Shown: positions 45,114 through 56,894, numbered from the stretch's first letter. The stretch: DNA of 64,000 bases from Dacryopinax spathularia (GCA_037974965.1 JBBPFI010000006.1:124001-188000), one strand, 5' to 3'. Numbers and translations are program-made. The notes: generated by a model from the sequence alone, not told the origin.

Positions 45114-47135
45114 ATGGCGCACATACAGGCGGAGGGGGAACAGCGCAAGGTAGATGCAATACACAACTCACATCTCCTCCAACGAGTGCTCATGTTTAGC
45201 AGCCACACTCGCCTGCTGCGTATGCCGCTTACTATGCTTCGCAACTCTCGCCATCGACCTCCAAGGCGGCATCGGTGAACCCTACCTCGATCGTCCCAGG
45301 CGGAGAACTGGGCAATGGCAAGCGAAAGGCGGACGATATTGTTGAGGATGAAGCTACAAAGAAGAAGAGGATAGCGAGGGAAGAGGACGCTCTCCTGATG
45401 CGGGAGGCAGCTCATCGGTCCGTCCTTTTCTCAGTAGTCTACGGCCGTGGCCGCTCATTTGCAACCCTAGAGTATCGCAAGCCATACTAGCCGACCAGCT
45501 CGCCGTCACATACCCAGACTACAAGACGCCGTTCCGAGACGCTGCTGATGTAGTACAACGACTTCTGCCTTACCATATCTTCCAACAGCCGGACGAGGAT
45601 CTGCTACCAATACGGAAACCGAGCCGCAAAGGCAAGGAGAAGGAAACAGAAGTAATGGCGGCGTTGCGCGCGGATGTCGATGGTTAGTGGCACATATATG
45701 CGCGTCAATCCAAGCCTGATCGATACTTTAGATCTGAAAACTACAGTCTCGTTGCTGAAGCGCCGAAAGGCACTGCAGGAGCGGTTTCGGAAGGCGAGAA
45801 CGAAGGAAGCCGAGGTATGTCAGCCGGACACTCGTCTTAATCAGTCCGCTCATTCTGTGCCAGCGCCCTTCATCATCCGAACAACTGTACCAGATACAGT
45901 ATTTAGCAGTGGACGATGATCGACGGTACAATGCGCTGCTCAACTCAGAAATTCGTGCAACGCGAGATCAGCTCGCTCAGCTGGAGAAAGACGCCAAGGA
46001 GAAGAAGGAGAAAGAGCAAGCCGAAGCGAAAAAGGCACAACAAGCTTATGCCAGCCAAGTCAGTGCTCAGCAGCAAGCGTCATCAAGCACACAGCCGTTG
46101 CAAACTCCAGGAACAAGCACTTTCCAAGCCCAGACTACCAAGGCACCTGCCAATCCGTACGCTGCATATGCGACTGCAGGAGTGGTCCCGGCTGGTACCA
46201 CTGCCCAACCACAGCCAACGGATTATCGTACTGCTTATCTCCAGTATGCCCAAGCCTGGGCTGCATACGCGCATGCGCAAGCTGCTGCACAACGGTCTGG
46301 TGCAAGCGGAGCGCCTGCCGGTCCCCCGGCTGTTGCCACTCCTGTTTATACCGCCACGCAAGCTTCACCGCCTGCTTCTACGACTCCGTTATACATGGGT
46401 TACTCTCCTGCTGCGGTTCAGTCTCCCCTCACCGGCGCGCCAGTCAGTACACCCGTTACGGTCAACCCGCCTCTCCCCGCCACTGCCGTCGCACAGGCTA
46501 GCTCTCCAGCGACTCGAGTACCACCCGCTCCGGCAACCCCATCCACCTCACAAGCCGCATCAGTCGCACGATCCGTACCATCCCATCCAATACCCCTACA
46601 AATCCCCTCCTCTGTCCTGCCCGCATTCGAATCCCTAGGCATCCGACCGATACCAGCCAGCGAAGCAGCAACGATGACGGAGAAACCGCCACCAGCCGTA
46701 CTTGTCGGCTCTCGCGAGAACGGTCAAATGCTCGACATAACGATCAACCTCAGCCTGCTCAATCCACCTCAACTTAGCGGCCTAGCAGCTGTGCTGAATA
46801 TGCTCAAGACGAATGGAGTTCCTCTGCAAGCTACTGGTACTTCCACTACCGCGAGCCCAGCTGCGGCCGCTGCATCACCGGCTAGCCCAGTGGCTGCTCG
46901 TACGCCAGTAGCTGCCCAGAATCCAGCTATTGCGGCGTATTACGCATCCTATTTCCCGCAATATTATCAGGCGAGAACGACTCCTCCGGGAACACCGTCT
47001 GCTCAGCCCATGTATTCGCCTCAGCAGCCGGCATCAGCGAGTACGTCAGCAGTACCTCAATCCGGTACTACGCCAGCGTCTAGCGCGGGTCACGTAACGC
47101 CGGGCCCACCGTCTACTGGACCTGCAGGCGGTTGA
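45114..47135 (+). CDS. GLTSCR1 (BICRA-like) domain protein, putative SWI/SNF-associated factor
   Basis: Five exons, 45114-45149, 45200-45417, 45471-45682, 45732-45814 and 45894-47135, close to 596 residues. The conserved GLTSCR1 core spans residues about 80-190: LADQLAVTYPDYKTPFRDAA then DVVQRLLPYHIFQQPDED. It is followed by a coiled region (LKTTVSLLKRRKALQERFRK, LNSEIRATRDQLAQLEKDAK). In animals this domain marks the non-canonical BAF subunits BICRA and BICRAL; fungal homologues are uncharacterised. A nuclear-localisation-like KRKADDIVEDEATKKKR precedes the core. The C-terminal 380 residues are Ala/Pro/Gln/Thr-rich and disordered. The first exon is only 12 codons and was chosen because the frame upstream of 45200 has a stop and no ATG. 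Confidence 0.82.
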
Positions 47136-47440
47136 AGAATGCGCGATGTACGGTATGACTGTGACAAGTCCAGTCAAATCCAGACTCACCCAGCTGGCAC
47201 CGTTCCTCCCACAGGAGCCAGCTTCAGATTACCTCCCAGGTCATCCGCACCTGCTGTTCAAGGAGCGCGTACCACCGTACTGGCTGACGGACTCTGCGGC
47301 CCTCTGGGCAAAGCGTCTGTGCAGATGATTGTGGTAATTGTTGGCACTACCTATTCATACAGATGGATATATGATGCATGGGTGATTCCGGGCGCAATGA
47401 TTGTGCTGGAAAAATAACAAAGATATGACGAGTGCGTCGT
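47136..47440. other. Convergent 3' spacer
   Basis: Lies between the ends of two convergent genes; nothing further is seen. Confidence 0.4.
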
Positions 47441-50400
47441 CTAGACCAATGCAATGATCTTTTCCTCCTCGGCTTTGAACTTGGCCTCTTCCTCGTCGTC
47501 TACCAGTCTAGTCGTGCCTGCGATGACGCCTTCGTCCCCGTCGGTGGCTAACTTCTTCCGTAGCGCGCCAATGAGGGTTGCCTTGACGAGCTTTTCAACT
47601 TTGTCTTCATCGCCTTCTTGTAGCGCCCCTTCTCCACCGGCCACGGCAACGTCAAGCGCAAGTTTGGTCTGCCCGAGGCGATATATGTCCTCCTGCACCG
47701 CTAGTGAGACTGCCTTCAAGCCAAGGGATAGCCAGTGAGCTCACCTCTATGGTACCTCTACTGATAAACTTGACAACATCCACATCCCGCTTCTGCCCAA
47801 TCCGATACGCCCTATCAGCAGCCTGCCGATCATTATGCGGATTGAAGTCCTGGTCAAAAAGGACGACGACACTAGCAGCAGTGAGGTTGATGCCCATTCC
47901 ACCGGCTTTTGTGGACAAGAGGAAGACGGGGATGTCTTCTTCTTCGGAGAACTCGTCCACTAGACTTTGTCGGACGTCGACTGCTGTTGAACCCGTGAGG
48001 ACGAGGTAGCGGATGTTCTCTTTGTCGAGAACGTGGCGGAGGATGTCGAGTACTTGAACGAACTGCAAATGATGGATTAGCACAGTATTGTGTGTAAGGT
48101 GGTGACTAGCATACCTGAGAGAAAACAAGAATGCGGCGGCCTTGCGATCGGTATTCAGCAATGAGCTTAAGCAGCGTATCAACCTTGCCCGAGTCGAGCC
48201 AAGCCTTATCGTTCAGCTTGTGCTTATGAACGCTCTGCCCGCAACTCAGCCTTGCGTTCTGCTCCCTGTGATGAAGACGGCGCACCTTGTATTTCTCGCA
48301 AAACACCTGCAGCTCCGCATCCGACATAACGCTCATATCCTCCACCACATAATCATAATTACTCTCCGCAAACTCCGGCTCCTTCAGGCAGTCCTTCGCC
48401 ATCACCTTGAGCTTTGAGTCCGTGAACCGTTTACGGAAGAGCATCGGGTGGAGGGCGGCTTTTCGCAGGTCCATGAGGACGTTCGTACTGGTGTCTGCGG
48501 GCTGTTTGGCTTGGGTGGACTTGGCGGAAGAACGGGTTTTCTTCTTCGCTGGTTGGTCTTCCTCGGGAGCTTCTTCGAGCGCTTTGCGGGATCGCTTGAG
48601 GGCGTCGCGGTAGATCTCGGTTTGGGTCGAGGAGAGAGAACAGTACTCGACGCGCTCGGTCTTCTTGGGTAAGTCTCGAAGGACCTGATCCTTTCTGCGA
48701 CGGAGGACGAAGGGCGTCATCATCGTCTTTGCGCGTGAGACGCGTTCGCGGGAAAGGAAACTGGTAGATGCGTCGGCTTTGACCTTGAAGATGGCGCGGA
48801 GCGAATCCTGGGCTTCGGCAAAGTACTTCGGAAGGAGGAAGTTGAGCAGCGACTGTCGCATCGTTAGTCATTCGGCTGAGTAGAGGTAATGGGAGGGGGA
48901 GGGACGTACGACAAGCTCTTGCAAGTTGTTCTGTAACGGCGTACCCGTTAGCATCAGCCTCCAGGGAACCTTGATCTGCATCAAATGCTGATATCGCTGA
49001 CTCTGGTAATTCTTCAAGACGTGTCCTTCGTCGAATACGCATGTCTGTTCAGCCCATCAGTCAGCACTCAGCAGCCTTACTGTGACGAGAGACGGGAAAA
49101 GGAGGGTGGCAGAGAAAGTGATTCACCACCACGAGGAACCAGAAAGGAGGAACGAGAAAAGACAAGAGAGGCGTAGAGTCACAGGAAGCGGACAACCCCA
49201 CTCACCCGGAACTCCAACTTCTTCGAAAAGAACTTCCGATCCGCCTCGGCCCCCTGCGCCAAATTATACGTCGTGATCAGCACGTCCCAATCCGCGTCGT
49301 CTGCGCGTAGCTCGGACCGACGAAGTTGACGCTCGGATTGGGAGCCGTAGTATGATTGAACGTTGATGGAGGGTGCGAAGCGTCGGAATTCTCGGAGCCA
49401 GTTTTCGAGGGTTGAGGAGCTGCGCGGAGTAAGAGGTTAGTGCCGCATTGGGGGAGTGTGGGAAGAAGAGGCGGAGAGAGAAGGGGCGCGGAGAGAGAAG
49501 AGGGAAGAAAAGGAAGGGGAGAGGGAGAGAGACGAGAAGAGGCGGAGGGCAAGAGGGCGGGAGAGAAAACACCCGAGGGGAAGAGGGAGGAGGACGAGCG
49601 GGACGGGGGAGGGAAATGAGAGGGAAGAAGACGGAGAGGGGAGGAAAAGAGCAAGAGCAGGGGAGGGAAGGTGGAGAGAAGAGGGCTAAGAGGAAGAGGA
49701 GGGACGAAGAGGGAAAGGAAGGCAGAAAAAGACGCACGGCACGATAATCAGATGTCTTCCCCCAACGCCCTTCTCCTTCAACAGCGCGTAGAAGGCGATC
49801 ACTTGGATCGTCTTTCCCAGACCTGTCCCGCGAAATATTCGCCATTAGCTTACATCCCACCGCGAGCAGCACATGACCGGGGAAAAGCGAGGAGGGAGGA
49901 AGGGACAAGTGACAAAGAGAGAAGGGAAAGGGGAAAGCGACAAGGGGGGAAGAGGAGGAGAAAGGAAGGGAGACGCACCCATCTCATCAGCCAAAATACA
50001 GCTCAACCCCCTCCGATACAACAACCACAACCAGCTGAGCCCATACAGCTGATAGTCCTTCAGCGTCAGCAGGCCGCGCATCATACTCGGTTGTTCTTGC
50101 AGCGCTTCTTTCGCTTTCTCCGGCGGTGCCCGTTCTACCGGTGCTGCCGGGGGAACGCTGCCTGCTCGAGAGCCAGCCGCACTGTTGACGATACTGCCGC
50201 TGGTGTCGCCCCACACGCCGACGGTTTCGAGCAACTCCTTTCCGACGGCTTCGCATCGCGTGAGCAGGGTGTCGACTTTTGCGTAGCCTTGAAGGATGTC
50301 GACGTAGTCTTCGAACACGCGGGGGGTGATGCCTTTTCGCTTGGAGAGTTTTTTGCGCACGTCGGCGGGGGAGGTAAAGGGGCGGAGGGAGAGGATTATT

Positions 50401-52084
50401 TCGGCTTGTTCGGGGGTGCAGGCTGGGCGCGGGGTGTTAGCCAAAACTGATCGCTTGGGAAGAGTAGTGCAGAGTGGCAAGGGACGGGGGGATGAGGAAG
50501 GAGAAGTAAGAAGGATGAATTGGGGGAGGGGACAGCGGAGCAGAGAAGAGGGAGCAGAGCAGAGAAGGGTAGAAGAGAGAGACGGATAAGGGAGGATGAC
50601 AGAGAAGGAGATCAGAATAGAGGAGGTGAGAACAGGGGAGGGCGCAGAGTACGGAAGAGAGAGGAGAAGAGAGCGAAGAGCGAAGAGCGAGACGCAGAAA
50701 AAAGCGGAAGAGGCACCCACCAGTAACCTCAACAATCCCCCCCACCCCAGCACAATTAAACCACCTCACAGCCTCCTCCTCCCTCCTCTCCCTCTCCCTC
50801 TCCTCCCCCTCCCCGTCCCCCTCTCCCTCCGCGTCCGAATCCCCGCCGCTCCAAGCAGCAAGTGCCTCTTCCTCGCTATCACTTTCCGCCAAGCGCCGTT
50901 TTCGGCTCTGCTCTGGTCGGGCTGACAAGGGGGAGGAGAGAGGCGAACCGGGCGTTGGGGGAGCAACGGAGGTGGTGGGAGTCCGTTTGATGTTCTGATA
51001 TATGGCAGATTGTTTTCCCCGGAGCTGTTCAGGCGACTGCGTTTCCCTCCTCCTCGGCGTCGCCTTGCTGGTCGTAGTAGTCGTAATGACTCGCACTGGC
51101 GGTCTCCCCGAGGCAGCAGCAGAGGGGGACGAGCCAGCGTGAGCGTGAGCCTGGGGACGGGCGCCGTTAAGCCGGTCGGAGAGGAGTCGGATGTCGCCGT
51201 TACATTCCTTCAACACTCTTTCGAGCTGGGAGAGCGGGAGGTCGGGGTAGAGCTTGTGTAGCCTCGGCAGGCGCGGGTCGGAGCCTTGTGGGAGAGGAGG
51301 CGTGGGTGATGTTGACGGGGCAGGGGAAGCGGAGAGCGGGGAGGCGCGGGAGGAGGAGCTGATCAAGGCTGATACGAGGGGGGACTGGAGTCGTCCGTTG
51401 TTGTTGGTGCTGGAGGAAGAAGCTTTCTTCGCGGGTGTGTCGCCGACGACCTCTACGTCTGACGACGAGGGCACTCTCCTATGCTGCCCTGGCCTCGACG
51501 TGTTCGAGGCGGCAAAAATTGGCGCCCTATTGATCCGTGGTGCGTCTTCCCCAACGGACGAAGAAGCAGAAGCGGACAGAGAGGAAGAAGAAGGTGTCCA
51601 TCCATTAGCGCCCAGGTTCCGTTTCTTCACTGGGGGTTGAGCGCCCGCTCGGGTGGACGACGAGGAGGGGGCGGCGGTGGTGCGCATCTCGTCCCCCCAC
51701 CCGCCGGCGCCGAAAGCTGATCGGGAGGTGGGGGAGGGCTTGATGGGGCTCACGGCTGGGCTGCTGGACCCGGGGACGAGCACCACTGACTGGCCGGCGG
51801 AGGAGGCGGGTGTTGTCGAGCTCGATCCGTTAGCGGCAAAGTACTTCGACACTCCGTTCGTCCCGTTCGTTCCGTTCGTCCCGTTCGTCTTGTTCATCCC
51901 ACTCTTTGCTGTGGTAGAAGAAGTGTTAGAGTCGGATCCATCGCCCTTCTTCCTCAGTTGGTTCGCTTTAAGTCTCTCGAGCGCAAGCAGCTATGTTCCC
52001 AGATCGGTTCGCGTCAGTCCATCAGCTGTCCATGAGCGCGCTATAGGGAGTACGTACGCGTTTCTGTCGTGCGGCAGCTTCCAT
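47441..52084 (-). CDS. FUN30: FUN30/SMARCAD1-type SNF2 chromatin remodelling ATPase
   Basis: Nuclear ATP-dependent remodeller that slides and exchanges nucleosomes, promotes DNA-end resection and maintains silent chromatin. About ten exons. Exon 1 (52084-52058) is MEAAARQKR; exon 2 (51990-50721) is disordered with an NGT repeat and a CUE-like helix set ([20 protein letters not shown] then [14 protein letters not shown]). ATPase core: [36 protein letters not shown] (Walker A split by an intron at 49978), [10 protein letters not shown] (DEGH box typical of this subfamily), [14 protein letters not shown], then [22 protein letters not shown] and [13 protein letters not shown] (motifs V-VI). The stop is at 47441. 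Introns at about 50720-50425, 49978-49826 and 49735-49420 are long and pyrimidine-rich on the coding strand. Family is firm. Confidence 0.93.
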
Positions 52085-52481
52085 CGCCCTTCTCCACTCT
52101 AACACAATAAAGACAATGAAACAAGATCTCCCTCTACCAGATCACCCTGTATTTATCTATATATGCCAACTGTTGAAAGAAGGAGAGTGAAGTGTTATGG
52201 CCTTGTTGGTTGTTGGAGGGTGTCGCGCGAGGAGCACTGAGTGAGTGATCGATAGAGGCCAACGCCAACGCGGTGCGATGCGCTTTCAGGCGGCCGCAAT
52301 GACACGGCAGCAATTTAGTCGCTTCTGATGCGGGCGGGCCCTATCGGCGCTAACTCGTCACCCAAAGCTTTTTGGTCTTAGCTCCTTACCGACCCCACGC
52401 CGCACAGCTCACCTCCAACAAGCAGGAAGAAAACGGCCACGCAGAGAAAAGAGATCGACGAGGCAGAAAAGAGCAAGGCAA
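52085..52481. promoter_or_regulatory. Bidirectional promoter, FUN30 / TRM112
   Basis: A 397-bp divergent intergenic region. TATCTATATATG at about 52147-52158 is an A/T core nearer FUN30. No gene lies within. Confidence 0.4.
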
Positions 52482-53166
52482 ATGGTCAAGCTAATAACGC
52501 ACAACCTCCTCTCCTGCCACGCCCGCGGGTGCAACTACCCCGAAAACTTCCCCCTCATCTTCCGGGACGTCACCCGGCTCGAAATAAGAGAAAGCGAGTA
52601 CAACGAGGTATTCCTGAGGAAGATGCTGGGCAGGCTGGAGTGGGGCGCGTTGGTGGGGACTGCGAAGGAGGTGCGTGCTCTTCATCCTCTCCTCCTCGTG
52701 TTTTCACCTGGGCCTGGTGGGAGGAGAGAGGGAGAGAGGGAGCTGATGCGTTTTGTTTTGTGAGTAGTTGGGAGATACGAGCTTGCCGGAGGAGATGCCG
52801 GAAGGAGAGGCCATAACCGACGACTTCCTCAAGAAGCTGCATCACGTATTAATGGAGGTGCGTCCCCTCTTCCCCTTCCCTTCCCCTTTCCCTTCCCCTC
52901 CCCCTTCCCCTCCTCGTCCCTCCTCGCCGTTCTCCTCGGTCTTTCCAGTCAGAGAGCGAGAGACTGATATTTTGTGGGCAGATACATGTCGAAGAAGGAG
53001 CGATGTATTGCCCCCGGTGCGAGCACAGGTATCCGATCTTACAGGGGATACCTAATATGGTGCGTCCCCCCCTTCCTCCTCTCTCCTCCAGCTTTCCCGG
53101 CAGGGGGGTTCTGAAGCTGAAGCTGATGATGTGTAGCTATTGGCCGAGCATGAGATTGCCCGATAG
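52482..53166 (+). CDS. TRM112: Trm112, activator subunit of tRNA/rRNA/eRF1 methyltransferases
   Basis: Small zinc protein that stabilises and activates Trm9, Trm11, Mtq2 and Bud23, linking tRNA and rRNA modification with translation termination. Four exons, 52482-52670, 52768-52857, 52982-53059 and 53137-53166, give 128 residues, close to yeast (135). The start MVKLITHNLLSCHARGC, the pair C12/C17, the CPRC motif at residues 103-106 and the C-terminal IPNM-LLAEHEIAR match the family. All introns are phase 0. Identity is firm. Confidence 0.96.
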
Positions 53167-53499
53167 TCCTGCGACGACTCTCGCGTGGGCACGACTTTTC
53201 AGTGGCGCGGCTGTTAGGGGTTGTGGGATCTTTTTTGGGGACGCATATATGCGCATATATGCGGGTTGTTCGGCATTGGGACGTTGGTTCTTTTCGACAA
53301 TTCGGGTCTTACTATGCATTACAAGCCGCCAGATCGGTCACATAACGGGCTCAACGAGCACCGAGCACCGAGCCCGGCCTCGTCCACGATGTCAGATCCA
53401 TTTCCTTTTCTCCACTGTACACTATCATCAGTAGTGGCCCTCATTTTTCTAATGGGTTGACCGCACCGTACTGCTCTGTCAATTTTATCCTCGTGCCCC
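53167..53499. other. Convergent 3' spacer with a 22-bp perfect palindrome
   Basis: No gene. CGCATATATGCGCATATATG followed by CG at 53242-53263 is a perfect 22-bp palindrome made of two overlapping copies of the dispersed motif. Confidence 0.6.
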
Positions 53500-54297
53500 T
53501 CACACCTGCCCCTGAGCACCATCATCCTGCTCCGCCTGCACCCCCGGCCCACTCTCGAACACCTGTCCTCTTCTATCCGCCTCACCAGACCCACTCACAC
53601 CGTCGAGGTCTTGGGAGCTGTCGCCATACGGATTCAACGCATCGCTCAACCCCGCATCTACACCGTCTGTCAGCCTCACGCTCCTCTCCTCTACCCGGCG
53701 AAGGGAAACTGCCAGTGAACAGGCCAGACAGATTGCAGGGAGATAGAGAGGAAAAGGATCGGAAGTGATGGAAATTGGAAAGGAAAGGATGGGGACGCAC
53801 TTTCGCCTTGCTCGTTATACCCCGCAGCCGTCTTAGGGGCTCCACTCTTCGCCTGCTCCTTCCCGTACTCTCCTTGCCCTAGCGTGCCGCGCGAGGAGCG
53901 GTCACTCCCTATTTGGGCTTGTTCGGAGAAGGCGTCGCCGCCGTAGCCTCCTTCGGATGTTGCTACAAAACATCATCATCATATTTAGTCTCCTCTCTTC
54001 GGGCAGCGGGTGTGGGAGCAGAAAGAAGGGAGAGGAGGGGAGGGGGAGAGGGGGAGAGGGGGGAGGAGAGGAGAGGGGAGGAGAGGAGAGGAGAGGAGAG
54101 AGAGAGAGAGGAAGGCGGGGACATACTATCATTATCCTGAGGAGGGTTATTAAGCGGCTGCGCGTCTTTCGGGTCCAGCGCTGGTTGGGACGTCAGTAAG
54201 GTATCTCGGTTGGAGGAGCAGGAGAAGGTGGGGGCGGACAGGGGTTTACGAGGCTGCCTTGGAAGCCCGAGCCAGAGGAGGTATATTCGTCTGACAT
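53500..54297 (-). CDS. Small hydrophilic Gly/Ser/Asp-rich protein, unrecognised
   Basis: I do not recognise the family; composition resembles fungal small hydrophilic stress-type proteins. Candidate exons: 54297 down to about 54254 (MSDEYTSSGSGFQ), 54180-54129 (ALDPKDAQPLNNPPQDND), about 53956-53805 (TSEGGYGGDAFSEQAQIGSD ... GYNEQGE), and about 53656-53500 (DAGLSDALNPYGDSSQDLDG ... QAEQDDGAQGQV, stop at 53502-53500). Frames of exons 2-4 agree with each other, but exon 1 joins in frame only if a GC donor after CAAG is used; the nearby GT donor (GTAAAC at 54249) gives the wrong phase. Start and first intron are therefore uncertain. Intron 2 is strongly purine-rich on the plus strand (54030-54120). 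Confidence 0.5.
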
Positions 54298-55160
54298 CGT
54301 GTGGGTGCGAGGTTGTTGTTTGTCGTAAGAAGAAGAACAAGTTGGTAGAAGTCGTCAGAAAGATAGTAAAGCAGTTAGTTGGTTCGGATTCACTGTAGTA
54401 GTAGCAGGGAGTAGCCCTGCATATACCCAGCTCCCCCAAACCCCAGAGCGCATATACACCCATCCCCGTACTTCCCAGTCGACGTCATCCGCCCCCGCCC
54501 CCCTCAGCCCCCTTCTCAAGCACGTGACCCTCAAGGTTCCCACAAGGGTCTATCGACGCGCGCTGCGATCTATATGTTGGACGCGCTTGTGATATCGCGT
54601 TCATCGGTGTCCTGACGACCACCGACTCGGGCGTTGCGGAGGACGACGGGTGTCAAGGCTCCCTCCCTATCGTCCAATATAGATCTCTATCTCTCAATAA
54701 TCTCTGTCTGGCAGCGATAAGCTTCTGGATCTGGACTCTCAGGCTACCGCGTAACACAGGCTGTACGATGGCCGCGGATGCTCATGGATGCTCGTGATCG
54801 TTGGTGGATATCGACCTGCCAACAGCCTGACAACGCTCCCGGGCGGAAGACAGTCGGCATGCCACCGCGCTTCTTAACTCGCTCTCTTCCTCAGCAGCGC
54901 AGGGCTAATCTTAGCTCTAGTCTCTGGTGTGGGCGGCTTATAGACTGAGCTGAGGGGTGGAGGGAGTGGGCTGGGCGCTGCGTCTCCCTTCCTCGACCAA
55001 TACCACCATCCCTCTCCTGTGCATACTCCTCTACAGCTGTCTGGGACAGTTCAATCTTTCGAAAGGCTCGAACCCTCTCCTACCCTCCCTATCTGCCTAT
55101 TGCTAGTCAAGCAAAGAAACAGAGAAAAGAGAAAAGAGAACAGAGAAAGGGATACACAGG
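54298..55160. other. Divergent promoter spacer
   Basis: Between divergent starts. GCATATAC-like half copies of the palindrome occur at 54420 and 54448. No gene is supported. Confidence 0.4.
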
Positions 55161-56671
55161 ATGTATTTCCCCGACCTCCAGAACGTGCAGAGGAACGAGG
55201 ATGCCATTATTGTCGTACGTCCCTTTCCTCCTTCCTCCTTCCTCCTTCCTCTCTCCTCGCGACATGGCTCGACGAAGCAGAGCTGACGACTCCTGGGCAG
55301 TACCTAACGCCAAACGAAAGCACTCCACCCTGTCCGCCCGAGCTGCGTCCCTACGTACGTCCCAGTTGGGCCCTTCAGTCCTCTCCACCTTCCCTGCTTC
55401 CCTACTTCCCCTGCTTCTCTTCCCATCCTTTCTATCCCTTCCCATCCCTTCCCTTCCCATTCGTCACCTCTCTTTGCTAGCCCTGAGTCGGGTGGGAAGC
55501 TGATGACAACGCAGATATCGGAAGGCGACTGGTCATATCGTCTTTCCATGCTCAACCGCCTAGTCAAGCGGAGCACGAACGTCATGTTCGAGAGAGGCTG
55601 GTTCGGGCTGGCATTGCTGTACGTCCGCTCTCCGTGCTCCGCTCTCCACCTCTCCCTCTCCCTCCGTCTCCGTCTTCCCTCGCTCTTTCCTTCTTGCTTT
55701 GCTCCTCTGTTTCTCACTCTGCTCCTCCCCTTGCACCTCCCTCTTTTTCTCCTCCTGCTCCTGCCCTTCTTTGCCGCCGTCGCCGCCGCCCGCGACGACA
55801 ACATCCAGCTAACACCGCAAAACAGAGCCACCTTCATAGCCCCCATAATAATCTACCACCTCACCGCGACCCACATCGCCCACACGCAACAGTCCACCAG
55901 CACAAAAATAGTCGAGCTCTACGCAATAGGATTCGGGATCTTCCTCGCCATCTGCTTGCTCTTCTGGCTCCCACTAGCGATCTGGAAAGGACTCGTACGT
56001 CCCCCCCCCCCCCTATCTCCTCTCTCCCTCCTCGCTCTCCTTTCCCTTTTCTCGTTCCCTCCGTCGCTCCTTCCTCTCGGTGTCCCCCCTGCTCGCTGGT
56101 TGGTATGAAGGCGAGGGCTAATGCTAACCTTTGGTTGGGACAGGCGATCCTACGCCTTCGAAAGATCTTACGAGCTTTCGAGAGGGAAGACTGTGCTCGC
56201 CAGCGCAGCGAGGCGTACAGGCCGAGATGGCGCGTCCAACTGCCTGGAGTGTTCAGTGCGCAAGCTGTAAGCCCCCCTTCCCCTTCCCGCCCGCTCCTGA
56301 TCCTCCCTTCCCGTCACGCTCATTCCCTCCCGCTCCTGCTCCTCGCAAGAAAGATGTGTGCTAACGGTACAGGACAGAGAATCACCGTCCACCTCCCCCC
56401 TCCACTACCTCTTACCTCCTTCAGCCCTGATGGCGAGCTTCCGCCTTACATCGCAGCTGCTCCCCCCGCGCTCTCTGGAGAGGACGCAAGCGGGTATGGG
56501 GCGCCGCCGGCGTTTGAGGCTGTTGATGGGAATGGGAAGTATATGCCTTATGGAGCTGGGGAGGAGTATGGGGATGTTAAACGTCCTGTTGACGAGGATG
56601 AGGAGGCGGAGGGGATGGGCACTGCGACGCCTAGGGGGTTCGCGAGGGTCGACCTGGGCGGGAAGGTGTAG
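55161..56671 (+). CDS. Two-helix membrane protein, unrecognised
   Basis: Six exons close exactly: 55161-55214, 55301-55354, 55515-55618, 55826-55994, 56144-56266 and 56378-56671, giving 265 residues. The last acceptor is GGACAG at 56377, not the nearer GTACAG, because only the former keeps the acidic C-terminal frame. Two hydrophobic segments stand out: ALLATFIAPIIIYHLTATHI near residues 68-88 and ELYAIGFGIFLAICLLFWLP near residues 100-121. The N-terminus (MYFPDLQNVQRNEDAIIVYL) is hydrophilic and the tail is acidic (DVKRPVDEDEEAEGMG). I recognise no family; the helix hairpin suggests an organelle or plasma-membrane protein. Confidence 0.75.
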
Positions 56672-56894
56672 AGAGAGACGCCCTGTTCTGCTGGGTAGGA
56701 CGGTGCCTCTCTGTGTATTCTGTGTGTTAGGAGGGGACCACCGACCAGAGGGACGGGACTTTTCGAATATGATGGTCGTTTATGTTCGTTCCAATGCCAA
56801 AAAAATACAATACACAGACGGCTCGAACGACTAGAAGCACGTCCTCACGTCCTCGTAGAATACATAGTTCGTTACCGATCCTTCATCCTCGCCG

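Noticed and set aside
49448-49747. Arg/Glu/Gly-only open frames on the plus strand
   Set aside because: Translations of a purine-rich intron of FUN30; not genes.
55161-56671. Assignment of the two-helix membrane protein to the Cdc50/Lem3 family
   Set aside because: Cdc50 proteins have a large Cys-containing loop between two distant helices; here the helices are adjacent.
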